This document shows, one piece after another, positions 1 to 8,419 of a stretch of DNA of 64,000 bases. Position 1 is the first letter of the stretch; the number at the start of each line of letters is the position of its first letter. The DNA is from Clostridiales bacterium Firm_14 (GTDB taxonomy: Bacteria; Bacillota; Clostridia; Saccharofermentanales; Saccharofermentanaceae). The stretch covers positions 160,414-224,413 of the forward strand of contig LVAT01000009.1 of assembly GCA_001604135.1 (NCBI GenBank). The letters run 5' to 3'. The position numbers and the translations under genes were made by a program. The notes beneath the pieces are model-generated. The model did no database searches and had not been told where the DNA came from. It saw only the letters and a program-made list of their open reading frames with translations.

Positions 1-854
1 ACATTATATTTCGCTCCATCTGGGCGCTTGATATTTGTGGTTGGATTTGGCAAATAAAAACCTTCAGAAGCAAAAAGAGTATTAAACTTTTCAATTTCAG
101 CACGCAAAAACGAAAACCAATCTGACCATATCTTGTATTGATTTTTATTAGCTGCATTAACACGAATATTAATCACATCAAAATTATAATAACATCTAAC
201 TGTGTTCTTATAGCGTTCATTATGAGTAAAGCAATACTTGTTAAATGTTGAACTAAACAACATCATTCTACAATTATTCGTTCGCTTGGATTCAAGATCC
301 AAGAAATCTCCGATTCTTAACAACAGCGATAACAGGTTATATCGAACTTTGAAAGTGTCAATTCGATCTGTCGTTGCAAAATCTTCTCTGTTAACAATTT
401 CATCAAGCAAATAGTCATTTGCTTCACAAATATATTCAACTGCAAGCTTGATTCTATCTTTACATCTAAGCTCGCCTATTACATTATCAAAGAATATATT
501 AACAACGTTTTTTGTAACTCGGATATGCTCTTCTTGAAGTTTCTTCTTTTCAATTTCATCGGAAGTAAACACCACACTGCCGGAGTCATGAAGAAGAGCA
601 CCATAAAATAGAATAAGTATTTCTAACGAAGAGAGGTTTTTCTTAAAATTCTCGTTCATCAACAGACTGATATTTTCCAATATCTTAATTGTATGATTTG
701 CACTGAGTTCAATATATTCTGATTGCGCTTCTTTAATTTTCTCTAATAAGAGATTAATGTTATTCTCAATTTGATTGATATAGGCAACATAATACTTTGA
801 TTTTTCATCTGCTCTCGAAGTCAACTCATTATATAATTCAATACCGCTAAACAT
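1..854 (-). CDS. HD-domain protein (partial, runs off the left edge)
   Basis: The frame is open from an ATG at 854 to the window edge. Its translation is clearly paralogous to the next gene: both begin with an LYxEL-SR-DEKxKYY segment. Both also share FF/LLHDSG (the HD metal pair), a later RIGD-x-DLES block and a C-terminal IWSDWF segment. The first metal-site region reads SANHT here, against DHGINHS in the paralog, so one ligand may differ. A GAGGGC ribosome binding site precedes the start. HD proteins are metal-dependent phosphohydrolases. This shape resembles the HD-CE (conflict effector) subgroup, but that subfamily placement is an inference. The C-terminus is not in the window. Confidence 0.7.
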   Translation of the reverse strand, partial: MFSGIELYNELTSRADEKSKYYVAYINQIENNINLLLEKIKEAQSEYIELSANHTIKILENISLLMNENFKKNLSSLEILILFYGALLHDSGSVVFTSDEIEKKKLQEEHIRVTKNVVNIFFDNVIGELRCKDRIKLAVEYICEANDYLLDEIVNREDFATTDRIDTFKVRYNLLSLLLRIGDFLDLESKRTNNCRMMLFSSTFNKYCFTHNERYKNTVRCYYNFDVINIRVNAANKNQYKIWSDWFSFLRAEIEKFNTLFASEGFYLPNPTTNIKRPDGAKYN

Positions 855-1043
855 AATTAATGCCCTCACAATATAACTGCACTTTAAATCATTTTATCTC
901 GTTTATGCCTCAAACAAAACTTTCACATAGACCAACAGCGGTCTATAGTACTGCAGAATAAGCCAACACTACGCATTGGTTATTAGCCGCAGAGAAACCA
1001 ACTGCTGTATTTAGTTTTGCGTCTAGATATTTGTCTAAAACTT

Positions 1044-1071
1044 GCTGTTGAGAAATTTCCAACGCAACAGC
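1044..1071 (-). terminator. Probable terminator after the HD gene
   Basis: A perfect 7-bp inverted repeat (GCTGTTG / CAACAGC, 14-nt loop) lies directly after the TAA stop at 1072-1074. On the minus strand it is followed by AAGTTTTAG. The short T tract makes it a weak intrinsic terminator. Confidence 0.45.
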
Positions 1072-1923
1072 TTATTCGTCCCATGCCTTCTCGATAATTG
1101 TTTCAGGTATAGGAAGAAATAACCCATTTCTAGCATAAAGGGCATTGAATTTTTCTATATCAGCACTTAGGTAACCAAACCAATCAGACCAAATACCATA
1201 TTGGCATTCATTATCTGCACTAACCCGTACAATTAATCTATCAGGATCATAATAATACTGTAGCACTCTTTGATGTCTCAAATTATGATCATAAGATAAT
1301 GGATCTTTTTTGAAATTTTCACTATACATCATCATTCTAAAGTTATTAGCTCGTTCTGACTCAAGATCCATTAGATCACCAATTCTTAATAGAAATGCTA
1401 ACAAACCATACCGAACAGTGAAAGTATCTATTTTATCTATATTGTGAAATCGTCTATCTTTTACAAGATCTTCTAATAATAATCCATGGGCTTCACACAC
1501 AAAAGTTACTGCGCCCTTAATTCTTTCTTTTTCTCGCAACCCACCGATTCCACTATCGAAAAACATATCGATGACCTTTTTAGCGGCGAGATGGTGTTCG
1601 CTTCGTAACTCTTCCTCGTCCTTATCAGTAGATTCAAGCAAACACATTCCAGAATCATGGAAAAATGCTGCAAAAAAAAGAATAACTATTTCAAGAGACG
1701 AAAGTTCTTTTCTAAATTCGTTGCTTAAAATCAAACTGATTCGTTCCATTATCCTATAAGAATGGTTAATCCCATGATCCGGATACTTAGGATACTCTGC
1801 CTTTATATATTCTAATATGGGTGCAAAATTTTTCTCTATCTGTATTATATAAGTAGAATAATATTTTGTTTTCTCATCCTGTCTTGAAACTAGTTCCTTA
1901 TACAACACAATATCACCTAACAT
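1072..1923 (-). CDS. HD-domain phosphohydrolase-like protein
   Basis: About 283 residues. It contains DHGINHS near residue 50, FFHDSGM near 90 (the HD metal-binding pair) and RIGDLMDLESER near 180, in an all-helical protein. This fits a metal-dependent HD phosphohydrolase, possibly of the HD-CE conflict-effector type. Known HD-CE domains are often joined to an Hsp90-like ATPase, and none is present here. The frame stays open to 1944. I chose the ATG at 1923 because its first residues, MLGDIVLYKEL, align with MFSGIELYNEL of the upstream paralog. The two genes are tandem and co-directional with about 217 bp between them, so they look like a duplication. The substrate is unknown. Confidence 0.65.
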   Translation of the reverse strand: MLGDIVLYKELVSRQDEKTKYYSTYIIQIEKNFAPILEYIKAEYPKYPDHGINHSYRIMERISLILSNEFRKELSSLEIVILFFAAFFHDSGMCLLESTDKDEEELRSEHHLAAKKVIDMFFDSGIGGLREKERIKGAVTFVCEAHGLLLEDLVKDRRFHNIDKIDTFTVRYGLLAFLLRIGDLMDLESERANNFRMMMYSENFKKDPLSYDHNLRHQRVLQYYYDPDRLIVRVSADNECQYGIWSDWFGYLSADIEKFNALYARNGLFLPIPETIIEKAWDE

Positions 1924-2361
1924 ATGCAAAAGCCCCCAAATCATTGATTTTTAGTGCTTTCAGTTTACATATAAATGCATCTTATATCAAGAGAAATAGC
2001 AATCAATTATAACTATCTCAGGAGTTTTTAACCTGTACGTGTTTAAGCAAGAGAAACTGAACTATTATTGAGGTTCGTTTGGAATGGAAATGGGGGAAAC
2101 CTTGATAGTCAATTGGGATCGAATCAAATGATTGTACATGCCTAAAACTATAAGATGCTATATTTCAGATCGTTGTAATTCTAATAGCTGTATAGGTGAA
2201 AATAGTATATTTAAGATTACTTCTATTCCTAACTCACATTCAGAAAACGCATACTATTTTAGAATTGGTTTGGGCAAAAAAGATCCCGATGATAATCAAC
2301 TTCCTAATAGTTTGCCTTTCAATAATATCTGAAATTATACTTATTAAAATGGTGGGGCTTC
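1924..2361. other. Intergenic stretch without a convincing gene
   Basis: About 440 bp between the DnaB stop and the HD gene start. Two overlapping plus-strand frames (from 2132 and 2196) lack clear ribosome binding sites and recognisable domains, and the longer one runs antisense into dnaB. I see no tRNA, terminator or repeat that I can defend. The promoter of the HD gene should lie near 1930-1990 on the minus strand. Confidence 0.4.
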
Positions 2362-4008
2362 TCACACAAACCCTTCCGGAAACCCTTCATTTGCATCAGC
2401 GAAGAATCCATTACCCTCCTGCTCACTGTCATCAACACCAACAGCGACCTCGTCTTCAGCCAACGGAGGATCCATTTCAGGAGCGTCGTCCCCTTCGTCC
2501 TCAAACTCATACTTCTGCGCAGCCGCGTTGCCGGAAACATCGACGCCTGCACTTCTGATGTAAGCGTTGTTGGGGTCTTGCGGATCTCTATCGTTATATT
2601 CGTAGAACAGTGTCTTGCTTGGGATCCACCACACCTGGTCTTTGCCGACTTGGCCGTGACGATTTTTGGCCAGATAAATATAGGCGGGCTCGACCACAAT
2701 GCTGCCGCTTGTATTTGCCGGTTTAGCATTGGCGGGGGCATCGGGCGTCTTGGCGTCCTCATCGCCGTGATAATCGGGTCTGTCGACAAACATTACAGTA
2801 TCGGCATCCTGTTCAATCGCGCCGGAATCTCTCAGATCAGAGAGACGTGGCGTATGGTCTTTCCGGCCCTTTTCTTCAGTCTTTCTGGACAACTGGGACA
2901 GTGCAATGATCGGGATGCGGAATTCCTTTGCCAGAAGCTTAAGGTTACGCGAGATGTTTGCTACTTCGTCGTTACGTGACCTGCCGGACATGCTCTTCAC
3001 ATTCATAAGCTGAAGGTAGTCGACGAAGATCAGCTTCGGCATAATCCCGGCCGAAACGAGCTGCTGAACCTTAGCCTTCATTGTGTATGGATTAATGTCG
3101 GGGCCATCATCAAAATAAATAGGATAATCCCTTAGCTTAACCAGAGCATTGTCTATCTGTTGTCTGTCGGCATCCGAGAGCTGGCACGAATTCACAATCT
3201 CGATTACAGGTTTTGTCATGGCTGAAGACATAATTCTCTTACCGATTTCTTCATTTGTCATTTCCAAAGAGAAGATAACTACCGGATTCTGATTGGCAGC
3301 TACATTCACGGCCATATTAACGGCTAAAGCGGTTTTACCCATACCAGGACGTGCGGCAAGAACATGGAGCGTACCGGGTCCCAAACCGCCCATCATCGCA
3401 TCAAGCTTCGGGAATCCCAACTTGATCCTGTTACCGGCTTTTTCATCTCTGATTTCCTCATACACTTGAGTGAGAGTGGATTTAAGGACATCGGCCAAGA
3501 CGACCAAACCCTTAGACTCACCAGGACCTCTCAGTTGGGACAATGACATAATCGCATCTTCCAGGATATTCTCTGAACTGGATTTGCCGCTCTGTGCCTG
3601 ATATTTGATCTTATCAGCAGCCAAAACGATTTTCTGTCTGCTGCTCCTATCTTTGACCTCAGCAATATAACTGTCCAAAGCGGACATGACCGCCATCGTG
3701 TCACCGACGCGGTAAACGTATCTCTGGCCGCCGGCCTTATCAGCAAAGCCTCTTTTTTCCAGTTCTGCGAAAACCGTGATCCGGTCGATCACGGTATTTT
3801 CGTAATACATATCAAGTATCACGCCGAAAATAAGACCGTTGCGCGCATCTGTAAAGTCTTCTTCCGTGACTTTATTCTGAACAGCTTCAAGCACGGCCTT
3901 ATTCTTGCGCATGCAAAGAGCGAGAATAGCCATCTCAACGTCTACTTCATTCCGGTCTGTCATCTGATCAATAAGATTATCCATATCTGCCCTGCCCGTC
4001 CTTCGCAT
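2362..4008 (-). CDS. dnaB: Replicative DNA helicase DnaB
   Basis: A 548-residue hexameric replicative helicase that unwinds DNA at the fork. The N-terminal DnaB domain spans about residues 20-120. The RecA-like ATPase has Walker A ARPGMGKT at 219-226, Walker B LIFVDYLQL at 326-334, and the typical SQLSR...RLSDLRDSGAIEQDAD block at 371-403. The last roughly 60 residues are an acidic tail (EFEDEGDDAPEMDPP...) beyond the usual family end. The frame begins at 4008, but Met9 (near 3984) is preceded by AGG-rich sequence and may be the true start. It could be the main or an accessory DnaB. The neighbours are not replication genes, so a mobile-element origin is possible. Confidence 0.93.
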   Translation of the reverse strand: MRRTGRADMDNLIDQMTDRNEVDVEMAILALCMRKNKAVLEAVQNKVTEEDFTDARNGLIFGVILDMYYENTVIDRITVFAELEKRGFADKAGGQRYVYRVGDTMAVMSALDSYIAEVKDRSSRQKIVLAADKIKYQAQSGKSSSENILEDAIMSLSQLRGPGESKGLVVLADVLKSTLTQVYEEIRDEKAGNRIKLGFPKLDAMMGGLGPGTLHVLAARPGMGKTALAVNMAVNVAANQNPVVIFSLEMTNEEIGKRIMSSAMTKPVIEIVNSCQLSDADRQQIDNALVKLRDYPIYFDDGPDINPYTMKAKVQQLVSAGIMPKLIFVDYLQLMNVKSMSGRSRNDEVANISRNLKLLAKEFRIPIIALSQLSRKTEEKGRKDHTPRLSDLRDSGAIEQDADTVMFVDRPDYHGDEDAKTPDAPANAKPANTSGSIVVEPAYIYLAKNRHGQVGKDQVWWIPSKTLFYEYNDRDPQDPNNAYIRSAGVDVSGNAAAQKYEFEDEGDDAPEMDPPLAEDEVAVGVDDSEQEGNGFFADANEGFPEGFV

Positions 4009-4110
4009 GTATTGGTGAAATCAATTATAGAAAAACCGATGGTCCGATAATGGGACACAAATTCGCTTTTGCGGACAATTTCGAAAGGCCTCGCAAATCT
4101 TATCGTTGGC

Positions 4111-4350
4111 CTATCGTCCCATAAATCTTTCCAACTCCGCTCTATACAAAAGCAGCTGATTTGCTTCCTCTTCGGTTATTCGGCCAAACCTCTCAGCAGC
4201 CTTTACGCAGAGCAGTCTTTCTTCGATGTCGGTGTCCTTGTCAGCCAGAATCAGGGCAAGCTTTGCGACCTTAACGATCTTGGGATCTTCGATGTAATTC
4301 CAGTCGGGCTTATTTGCCGTGTGAATTCTCTTTACTTCTGTGATAGCCAT
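4111..4350 (-). CDS. Small unknown protein (79 aa)
   Basis: It has a strong ribosome binding site, AAGGAGG, 7 bases before the ATG, so it is very probably translated. The protein is helical and charged (ITEEEANQLLLYRAELERF near the C-terminus), with no signal peptide or metal motif. It belongs to a run of small minus-strand genes between rtcB-prfH and dnaB. I do not recognise a family. Confidence 0.6.
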   Translation of the reverse strand: MAITEVKRIHTANKPDWNYIEDPKIVKVAKLALILADKDTDIEERLLCVKAAERFGRITEEEANQLLLYRAELERFMGR

Positions 4351-4441
4351 GGTGCACCTCCTTATCGTTATCAGGTTTTCTTTTCACACTTATAATAACG
4401 ATTGGGATGTACTGGAAATGACGCATCAGTTCCGACCTGCA

Positions 4442-4822
4442 CTATCGCCCGAACACAATTCCACTCTTCTCCGCCCACTCATGAAGCTTAGCCTTGAGTT
4501 TTGCTTCGTCTTCTTCATATTCTTCAGGATCAAAACGCACACGAAGGGCAGCCTTATTCTTAGCAATAACAGTCCATGTCTGGCCTATCTCAGGAAAAGT
4601 TAAATCAGCACCAATCGGAAGATCAGGACCTGTGAATGTCATAACAGCAACAACAAAGAAACCTCTGTAAGGTCCTTTCGAAACAAGCGATCTATGCCGA
4701 ATACGTGATCTCGCTCTTAGACCAGAAATCGATAATTGAGCCTCTTCTTCAGTAGCGGCATCTACATCGACTATCTTTATATCGGATTCATCTCCGGTTC
4801 GTTCAGTAACATTTGCTTTCAT
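4442..4822 (-). CDS. Unknown 126-aa protein
   Basis: A TGAGGAGG ribosome binding site precedes the ATG. The central part (GPYRGFFVVAVMTFTGPDLPIG) looks like beta strands, and the C-terminal third is acidic and helical (FDPEEYEEDEAKLKAKLHEW). It has no transmembrane segment and no recognised family. It lies 21 bp downstream of the next minus-strand gene and is probably cotranscribed with it. Confidence 0.6.
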   Translation of the reverse strand: MKANVTERTGDESDIKIVDVDAATEEEAQLSISGLRARSRIRHRSLVSKGPYRGFFVVAVMTFTGPDLPIGADLTFPEIGQTWTVIAKNKAALRVRFDPEEYEEDEAKLKAKLHEWAEKSGIVFGR

Positions 4823-4843
4823 GCTCGTTCGCCTCCTCAGAGA

Positions 4844-5242
4844 TCAAGTAATGGTCCATGCTATGTCATAATCCTTTTTGTATTTGGAGCCTTTCAAGAT
4901 GTATGAATCCTCATCGAACTTCTTGTTCCTTCTGAACTTTCTGGCTGCGATCTGCTTGCAATACCTTGCAGTTATTGAGCAGTGTCTGACCTGAAAGATC
5001 TCTCCTCCGACCTTTATAATCTTGGGAATATAAATGATCCTTCCGCCCTGATCCTTTACAGGAATATGTACTATCCGTTCTCTTTGCCGCTCAACGAAAT
5101 ATCCGCAAAAGCCGTAGAAGTGGCTGTACTCCCCTCTCTCGCTCTTGCGGGCCCTGTAAAGCTTCTTGTGCGCAGTATAATATCGACGCTGTCTGTGACG
5201 CGCTTTCTGCTTTGAATCAAAATAGCAATTGACCTTAGACAT
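4844..5242 (-). CDS. Unknown basic protein (132 aa)
   Basis: A strongly basic protein (KQKARHRQRRYYTAHKKLYR near the start; KQIAARKFRRNKKF later), so nucleic-acid binding is plausible but unproven. A GAGGAAAAGG ribosome binding site precedes the ATG. It has three scattered cysteines and no CxxC zinc knuckle. It lies 52 bp downstream of prfH on the same strand and may be read from the same transcript. No family recognised. Confidence 0.55.
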   Translation of the reverse strand: MSKVNCYFDSKQKARHRQRRYYTAHKKLYRARKSERGEYSHFYGFCGYFVERQRERIVHIPVKDQGGRIIYIPKIIKVGGEIFQVRHCSITARYCKQIAARKFRRNKKFDEDSYILKGSKYKKDYDIAWTIT

Positions 5243-5294
5243 AGCCTTTTCCTCACCCTAATGTTAACAACCCTAATGTCCTGAAAATGTCCCA

Positions 5295-5891
5295 TCAGCT
5301 CTTGCGCTTGAACTTCTCGCCCTCGTAAACCCTTACAGGATTGCCTCTCACGATCTCCGTATGTTTCTGCCACGCGCTGTTCAAAGCTTCAGCATTGTTG
5401 TCTTCCTGCTTTGCTGCGAGAATGCTTTCCAATCTCTTCATTGCTTTCTGCTTGTTCTGCACCTGGCTTCTTTCTTCAGTGCAGGTAACAACAATGCCTG
5501 TCGGCTTATGGCTAACACGTACGCCTGTCTCAACCTTGTTGACATGCTGGCCGCCCTTGCCGCCGCAGTGCATTGTCGTTATCTCGCAGTCAGACAGATT
5601 CAACTCGCCAACAACATCTGCTTCCTTGATCACATGAAGATCCATATACCAGTTCTTGCGCTGATGACCCGGTCTTATGGTGCTCTTCCACACCCATAAG
5701 ACCGTGCCTTCGATCGAAGATACATCTTCATCAAATTCCATAACACAAGACTTATAGCCGTTACCCGAATAGTCCTCATTTACTGATACGATCCTTGATC
5801 CTGTAAACTCTTTAAGCAAAGACTTAGCGAGCTTTTCTACTCCGACAGAGCACTCAGCAGGGCCCTGTCCTGAACTTATCTGTAATAACAT
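5295..5891 (-). CDS. prfH: Peptide chain release factor homolog PrfH
   Basis: A 198-residue class I release-factor paralog. The peptidyl-tRNA hydrolysis motif GGQ is at residues 113-115, within [18 protein letters not shown], followed by a basic helix ([14 protein letters not shown]). The full stop-codon recognition domains of RF1/RF2 are absent, as is usual for PrfH. From published work on the family, PrfH releases peptides from ribosomes whose 16S rRNA decoding centre has been cleaved, and the partner RtcB then reseals the RNA. That fits the arrangement here: only 2 bases separate the rtcB stop from this ATG, and its ribosome binding site (AGAGAGG) lies inside rtcB. Confidence 0.93.
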   Translation of the reverse strand: MLLQISSGQGPAECSVGVEKLAKSLLKEFTGSRIVSVNEDYSGNGYKSCVMEFDEDVSSIEGTVLWVWKSTIRPGHQRKNWYMDLHVIKEADVVGELNLSDCEITTMHCGGKGGQHVNKVETGVRVSHKPTGIVVTCTEERSQVQNKQKAMKRLESILAAKQEDNNAEALNSAWQKHTEIVRGNPVRVYEGEKFKRKS

Positions 5892-5893
5892 TC

Positions 5894-7009
5894 TTACCTC
5901 TCTTTTCCTGCCTTAAAGTTATAGACGGGCTTTATGATTTCCTTAACTTCTACGATGTCCGAAATCACGTCAACGATCTCTTCGATTCCTCTGTAAGCAA
6001 CTGGTGCTTCATCCAAAGTTCCTGCGCATATGGAAGACGAATAAATTCCCTTCATGTCGTTCTTGAATGACGATACCGTGTAGTGGTTCTTTACTTCATC
6101 GCGGCGCAGTACACGGCCTGATCCGTGCGGCGCGGAATAATTCCACGAAGCATTGCCTTTACCGACGCCCAGGATCACTCCGTCACGCATGTTGATGGGG
6201 ATAATTACCATCTCGCCTTCACAAGCTGATGCAGCGCCCTTGCGAAGGATTCTGGTACCGTCAGGAAGCGTACCAATGTAGTTGTGGATTGACTCGTAGC
6301 GCTCCACTTCCTTCCACTTCATACCCTTCAGGATCTCGCCAAGAATGATCTCCCTGTTAAGCGATGCGTACCTGGTAGCGATCTCAACATCGTGAAGATA
6401 GTCATCCATCAGAGTACCTTCTACATAAGACATCTCATACGGCACGTCCATTCCCATGTTGGTAAGCCTTCTTCTCGCAGCTTCGGTGTAGTAATCTGCA
6501 ACGTCATAACCTAGATGACGGCTGCCTGAGTGAATAATGATGTAGTATCCGTCCTCACCCTTATCAACTTCGATAAAGTGGTTGCCGCCGCCCAGTGTTC
6601 CAAGGCTCTTCAGTGCCTTATCGCTGTTAACCGCACGCGGGCATCTCAGATCAGAGATCACCTCAAACAGTGCCTTGCTATGCGGTGCTTTGCGAATCCC
6701 AAAGCCTGACGGAACGTTCTCAGCTATCACCCTGTCGAGCTTAGGAAATTCAAAACGTCCTTCTACCTTGGCAACGAGCATTCCGCAACCGATGTCAACA
6801 CCCATGAGCTGAGGGATTATCTTGTCGGTAACGGTCATGGTAAGGCCGATGGGGCCAACCTTGCCGGGATGACAGTCCGGCATTATGCAAACTTTTGAAT
6901 TAATAGATACCTGGTTATTAAGTATCATCTGGATCTGCGATCTGGCATAGTCTTCGATAGCAGTAGCAAAGACCGTAGCCGACGCAAATCGACCTGTAAT
7001 ATTGTCCAT
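5894..7009 (-). CDS. rtcB: RNA ligase RtcB, PrfH-associated type
   Basis: A 371-residue GTP- and Mn-dependent ligase joining RNA 2',3'-cyclic phosphate or 3'-phosphate ends to 5'-OH ends. Visible motifs are [44 protein letters not shown] and the APHGSGR block that carries the guanylylated histidine. The frame is open from 7039, but I place the start at the ATG at 7009, which has AAAGGA at proper spacing and begins MDNITGRF. It is first in an operon with prfH. The known function of the pair is repair of damaged ribosomes. A second, clearly different RtcB lies at 15296-16510. Confidence 0.94.
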   Translation of the reverse strand: MDNITGRFASATVFATAIEDYARSQIQMILNNQVSINSKVCIMPDCHPGKVGPIGLTMTVTDKIIPQLMGVDIGCGMLVAKVEGRFEFPKLDRVIAENVPSGFGIRKAPHSKALFEVISDLRCPRAVNSDKALKSLGTLGGGNHFIEVDKGEDGYYIIIHSGSRHLGYDVADYYTEAARRRLTNMGMDVPYEMSYVEGTLMDDYLHDVEIATRYASLNREIILGEILKGMKWKEVERYESIHNYIGTLPDGTRILRKGAASACEGEMVIIPINMRDGVILGVGKGNASWNYSAPHGSGRVLRRDEVKNHYTVSSFKNDMKGIYSSSICAGTLDEAPVAYRGIEEIVDVISDIVEVKEIIKPVYNFKAGKER

Positions 7010-7066
7010 AAAAATATTCCTTTCGTTATGAAAGGGCATTCATGGGATTACTTCAATTGGGATTTA

Positions 7067-7144
7067 TTATGCAGCCTCGAAAAGAAGGTCCCATGCACCC
7101 TTAGTATTTGATTGATTTAAAGTTGTAGATAATCGTCTTGTCAT
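7067..7144 (-). CDS. 25-codon ORF in the rtcB-prfH leader
   Basis: A short frame beginning MTRRLSTTLN and ending DLLFEAA, closed by TAATAA. The ribosome binding site AAAGGAGGTCC is the best in the area. It starts about 30 bases after the predicted transcription start and ends 57 bases before the rtcB start. It could be a leader peptide that couples translation state to rtcB-prfH expression, or a small functional partner. I do not recognise the peptide. Translation is supported only by the ribosome binding site and the position. Confidence 0.6.
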   Translation of the reverse strand: MTRRLSTTLNQSNTKGAWDLLFEAA

Positions 7145-7165
7145 CGCTAGGACCTCCTTTCAAAT

Positions 7166-7213
7166 TAGTATTGTCGCAGATTATATGAGATAAATTTCCA
7201 AAATGCAATACTA
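7166..7213 (-). promoter_or_regulatory. Promoter of the rtcB-prfH operon, bracketed by an inverted repeat
   Basis: On the minus strand, TTGCAT (7203-7208), a 17-bp spacer and TATAAT (7180-7185) form a near-consensus housekeeping promoter. A perfect 8-bp inverted repeat flanks it: TAGTATTG at 7206-7213 overlaps the -35 edge, and CAATACTA at 7166-7173 lies near +1. That is a natural place for a repressor or activator, which is not identified. The upstream edge overlaps the stop codon of the NADAR gene. Confidence 0.7.
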
Positions 7214-7840
7214 TCCTTTAACGTGCTTTGCGTGAAATTCGAGCCAGTCCTTTTTATTATTTAAAACTTCGAAAGCAGCCTTATCCTGAATCAATTTATA
7301 TATCGCCACAGACCTCGCCTGGCAGTTGATCGACTTGCCGGGATTAAACTCGATATCCGTGAACCACTGATATTCAGACAGATCAAGTATATAGCCGAAG
7401 TTCTCAACCAAAGCCGAGACATAGATGTAATCGTAGAACGCAGTCTTAGGCTCTAACGGCCATTCCTCGCCATTTCTGACTAACGCGACCAACCTGCCTG
7501 AACCATGATGCCTCTCATCCCTTTTAGCTTCCTTAGGAGATACATCAATCAGATCAAGATATGGTCCGCCGTTCTCATACTTCTTCGAAGACTGAAAGAT
7601 GTTCTCAATAAACACCCCATTAGTCTTCATGTTGAACGCACTGAGCTGATTTCCCAGTTCAACCTCGCCTTTGGACGAAACCTCCAAAGCACGCTGACCG
7701 GTAGCAATCTCAATAGACTGATGCAGTGCATTGATATTCTTTCTCTTCTGGATTACAGCAAAACCGCCGTTCCATACGAATTCGAACTCTCTGCAAACAA
7801 CCTTTCCGTTCTCAATTGTCCACGCGGGTCTCTTAGCCAT
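7211..7840 (-). CDS. NADAR-family protein of the DUF6977 / DarT1-associated antitoxin type
   Basis: 209 residues. The N-terminal half (FEFVWNGGFAVIQKRKNI, ALEVSSKGEVELGNQLSAFN) matches what I recall of DUF6977 proteins, the NADAR antitoxins that accompany DarT1 toxins. NADAR domains remove ADP-ribose from modified bases or nucleotides. GGAGG precedes the ATG. The gene overlaps the 3' end of the doc-like toxin gene by 8 bases, so the two are translationally linked. No DarT is visible nearby, and the partner here is a Doc/Fic protein. The family call comes from motif memory, not an alignment. The stop is TAG. Confidence 0.65.
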   Translation of the reverse strand: MAKRPAWTIENGKVVCREFEFVWNGGFAVIQKRKNINALHQSIEIATGQRALEVSSKGEVELGNQLSAFNMKTNGVFIENIFQSSKKYENGGPYLDLIDVSPKEAKRDERHHGSGRLVALVRNGEEWPLEPKTAFYDYIYVSALVENFGYILDLSEYQWFTDIEFNPGKSINCQARSVAIYKLIQDKAAFEVLNNKKDWLEFHAKHVKG

Positions 7841-8210
7841 GATGCGCCTCCACCCACGTCATCAGATCTTCCTCATTCTTCACGCTAGCGGCAACACCCA
7901 TAATGATGTCCGCAAACTCAGCATTTGTGGCCTTCACAGGGTATCCGTTAAGCTCGAGCAAGGTAAGCAGAACAAGCGCTCCGATACGCTTGTTTCCGTC
8001 ACGGAACGCATGATTCTTTATAAGTCCAAATGCCAGGCGCACGATCTTTTCCTTGGTATCTGGAATCAGTTCTTCGCCTCCGAAAGTCTGGAACGGTGCC
8101 TGCAAAGCTGAATCAAGCATGCCTTCATTAAGCACGCCATGGTCACCGCCGTAGCGCTCATATATAGCCATGTGAAGCTCAACGATTTGAGCCTTAGTTA
8201 AACCGATCAT
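7833..8210 (-). CDS. doc: Doc-type Fic-domain toxin
   Basis: 125 residues, the usual size of Doc. The Fic core motif reads HAFRDGNKR at residues 67-75, which fits the Doc form HxFx(N/D)(A/G)NKR. The N-terminal pattern (ERYGGDHGVLNEGMLDSAL) is also typical. Doc inactivates elongation factor Tu by phosphorylation and is neutralised by a short antitoxin. Here the ATG overlaps the stop of a 36-aa upstream frame (ATGA), and the 3' end overlaps the NADAR gene, giving a three-gene unit. Confidence 0.9.
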   Translation of the reverse strand: MIGLTKAQIVELHMAIYERYGGDHGVLNEGMLDSALQAPFQTFGGEELIPDTKEKIVRLAFGLIKNHAFRDGNKRIGALVLLTLLELNGYPVKATNAEFADIIMGVAASVKNEEDLMTWVEAHHG

Positions 8211-8317
8211 TTTGCAAGCTCCTTAAATGCTTCATCAAATTCATCCATCAGCTTAGTAGCTGCTTCAATTACTTCGCTGTCAGAGACAGTATCAAACTGC
8301 TTATATTCTTCGTTCAT
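8207..8317 (-). CDS. Short Doc antitoxin (36 aa)
   Basis: A small frame beginning MNEEYKQFDTVSDSEVIEAA and ending DEAFKELAK. The SDxEVIEAA...A-ELAK pattern is typical of the minimal antitoxins placed before Doc toxins in Firmicutes. GGAGA lies about 10 bases upstream of the ATG. Its TGA overlaps the toxin ATG (ATGA), giving translational coupling. It lacks a full Phd DNA-binding domain, so autoregulation may be reduced or depend on another protein. Confidence 0.8.
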   Translation of the reverse strand: MNEEYKQFDTVSDSEVIEAATKLMDEFDEAFKELAK

Positions 8318-8419
8318 AAGCTGACATCTCCATCGTTTTCTATATTTTACTCGCACACATGTGGCATTAATGGGACATTCTTTGTATTAGACTCATGTCA
8401 TGATCACAAAGGGCAAAAA

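Noticed and set aside
2132-2558. Overlapping plus-strand frames of 66 and 120 codons after the HD gene
   Set aside because: No ribosome binding site or domain. The longer one is antisense to dnaB for most of its length and has low-complexity, shadow-like composition.
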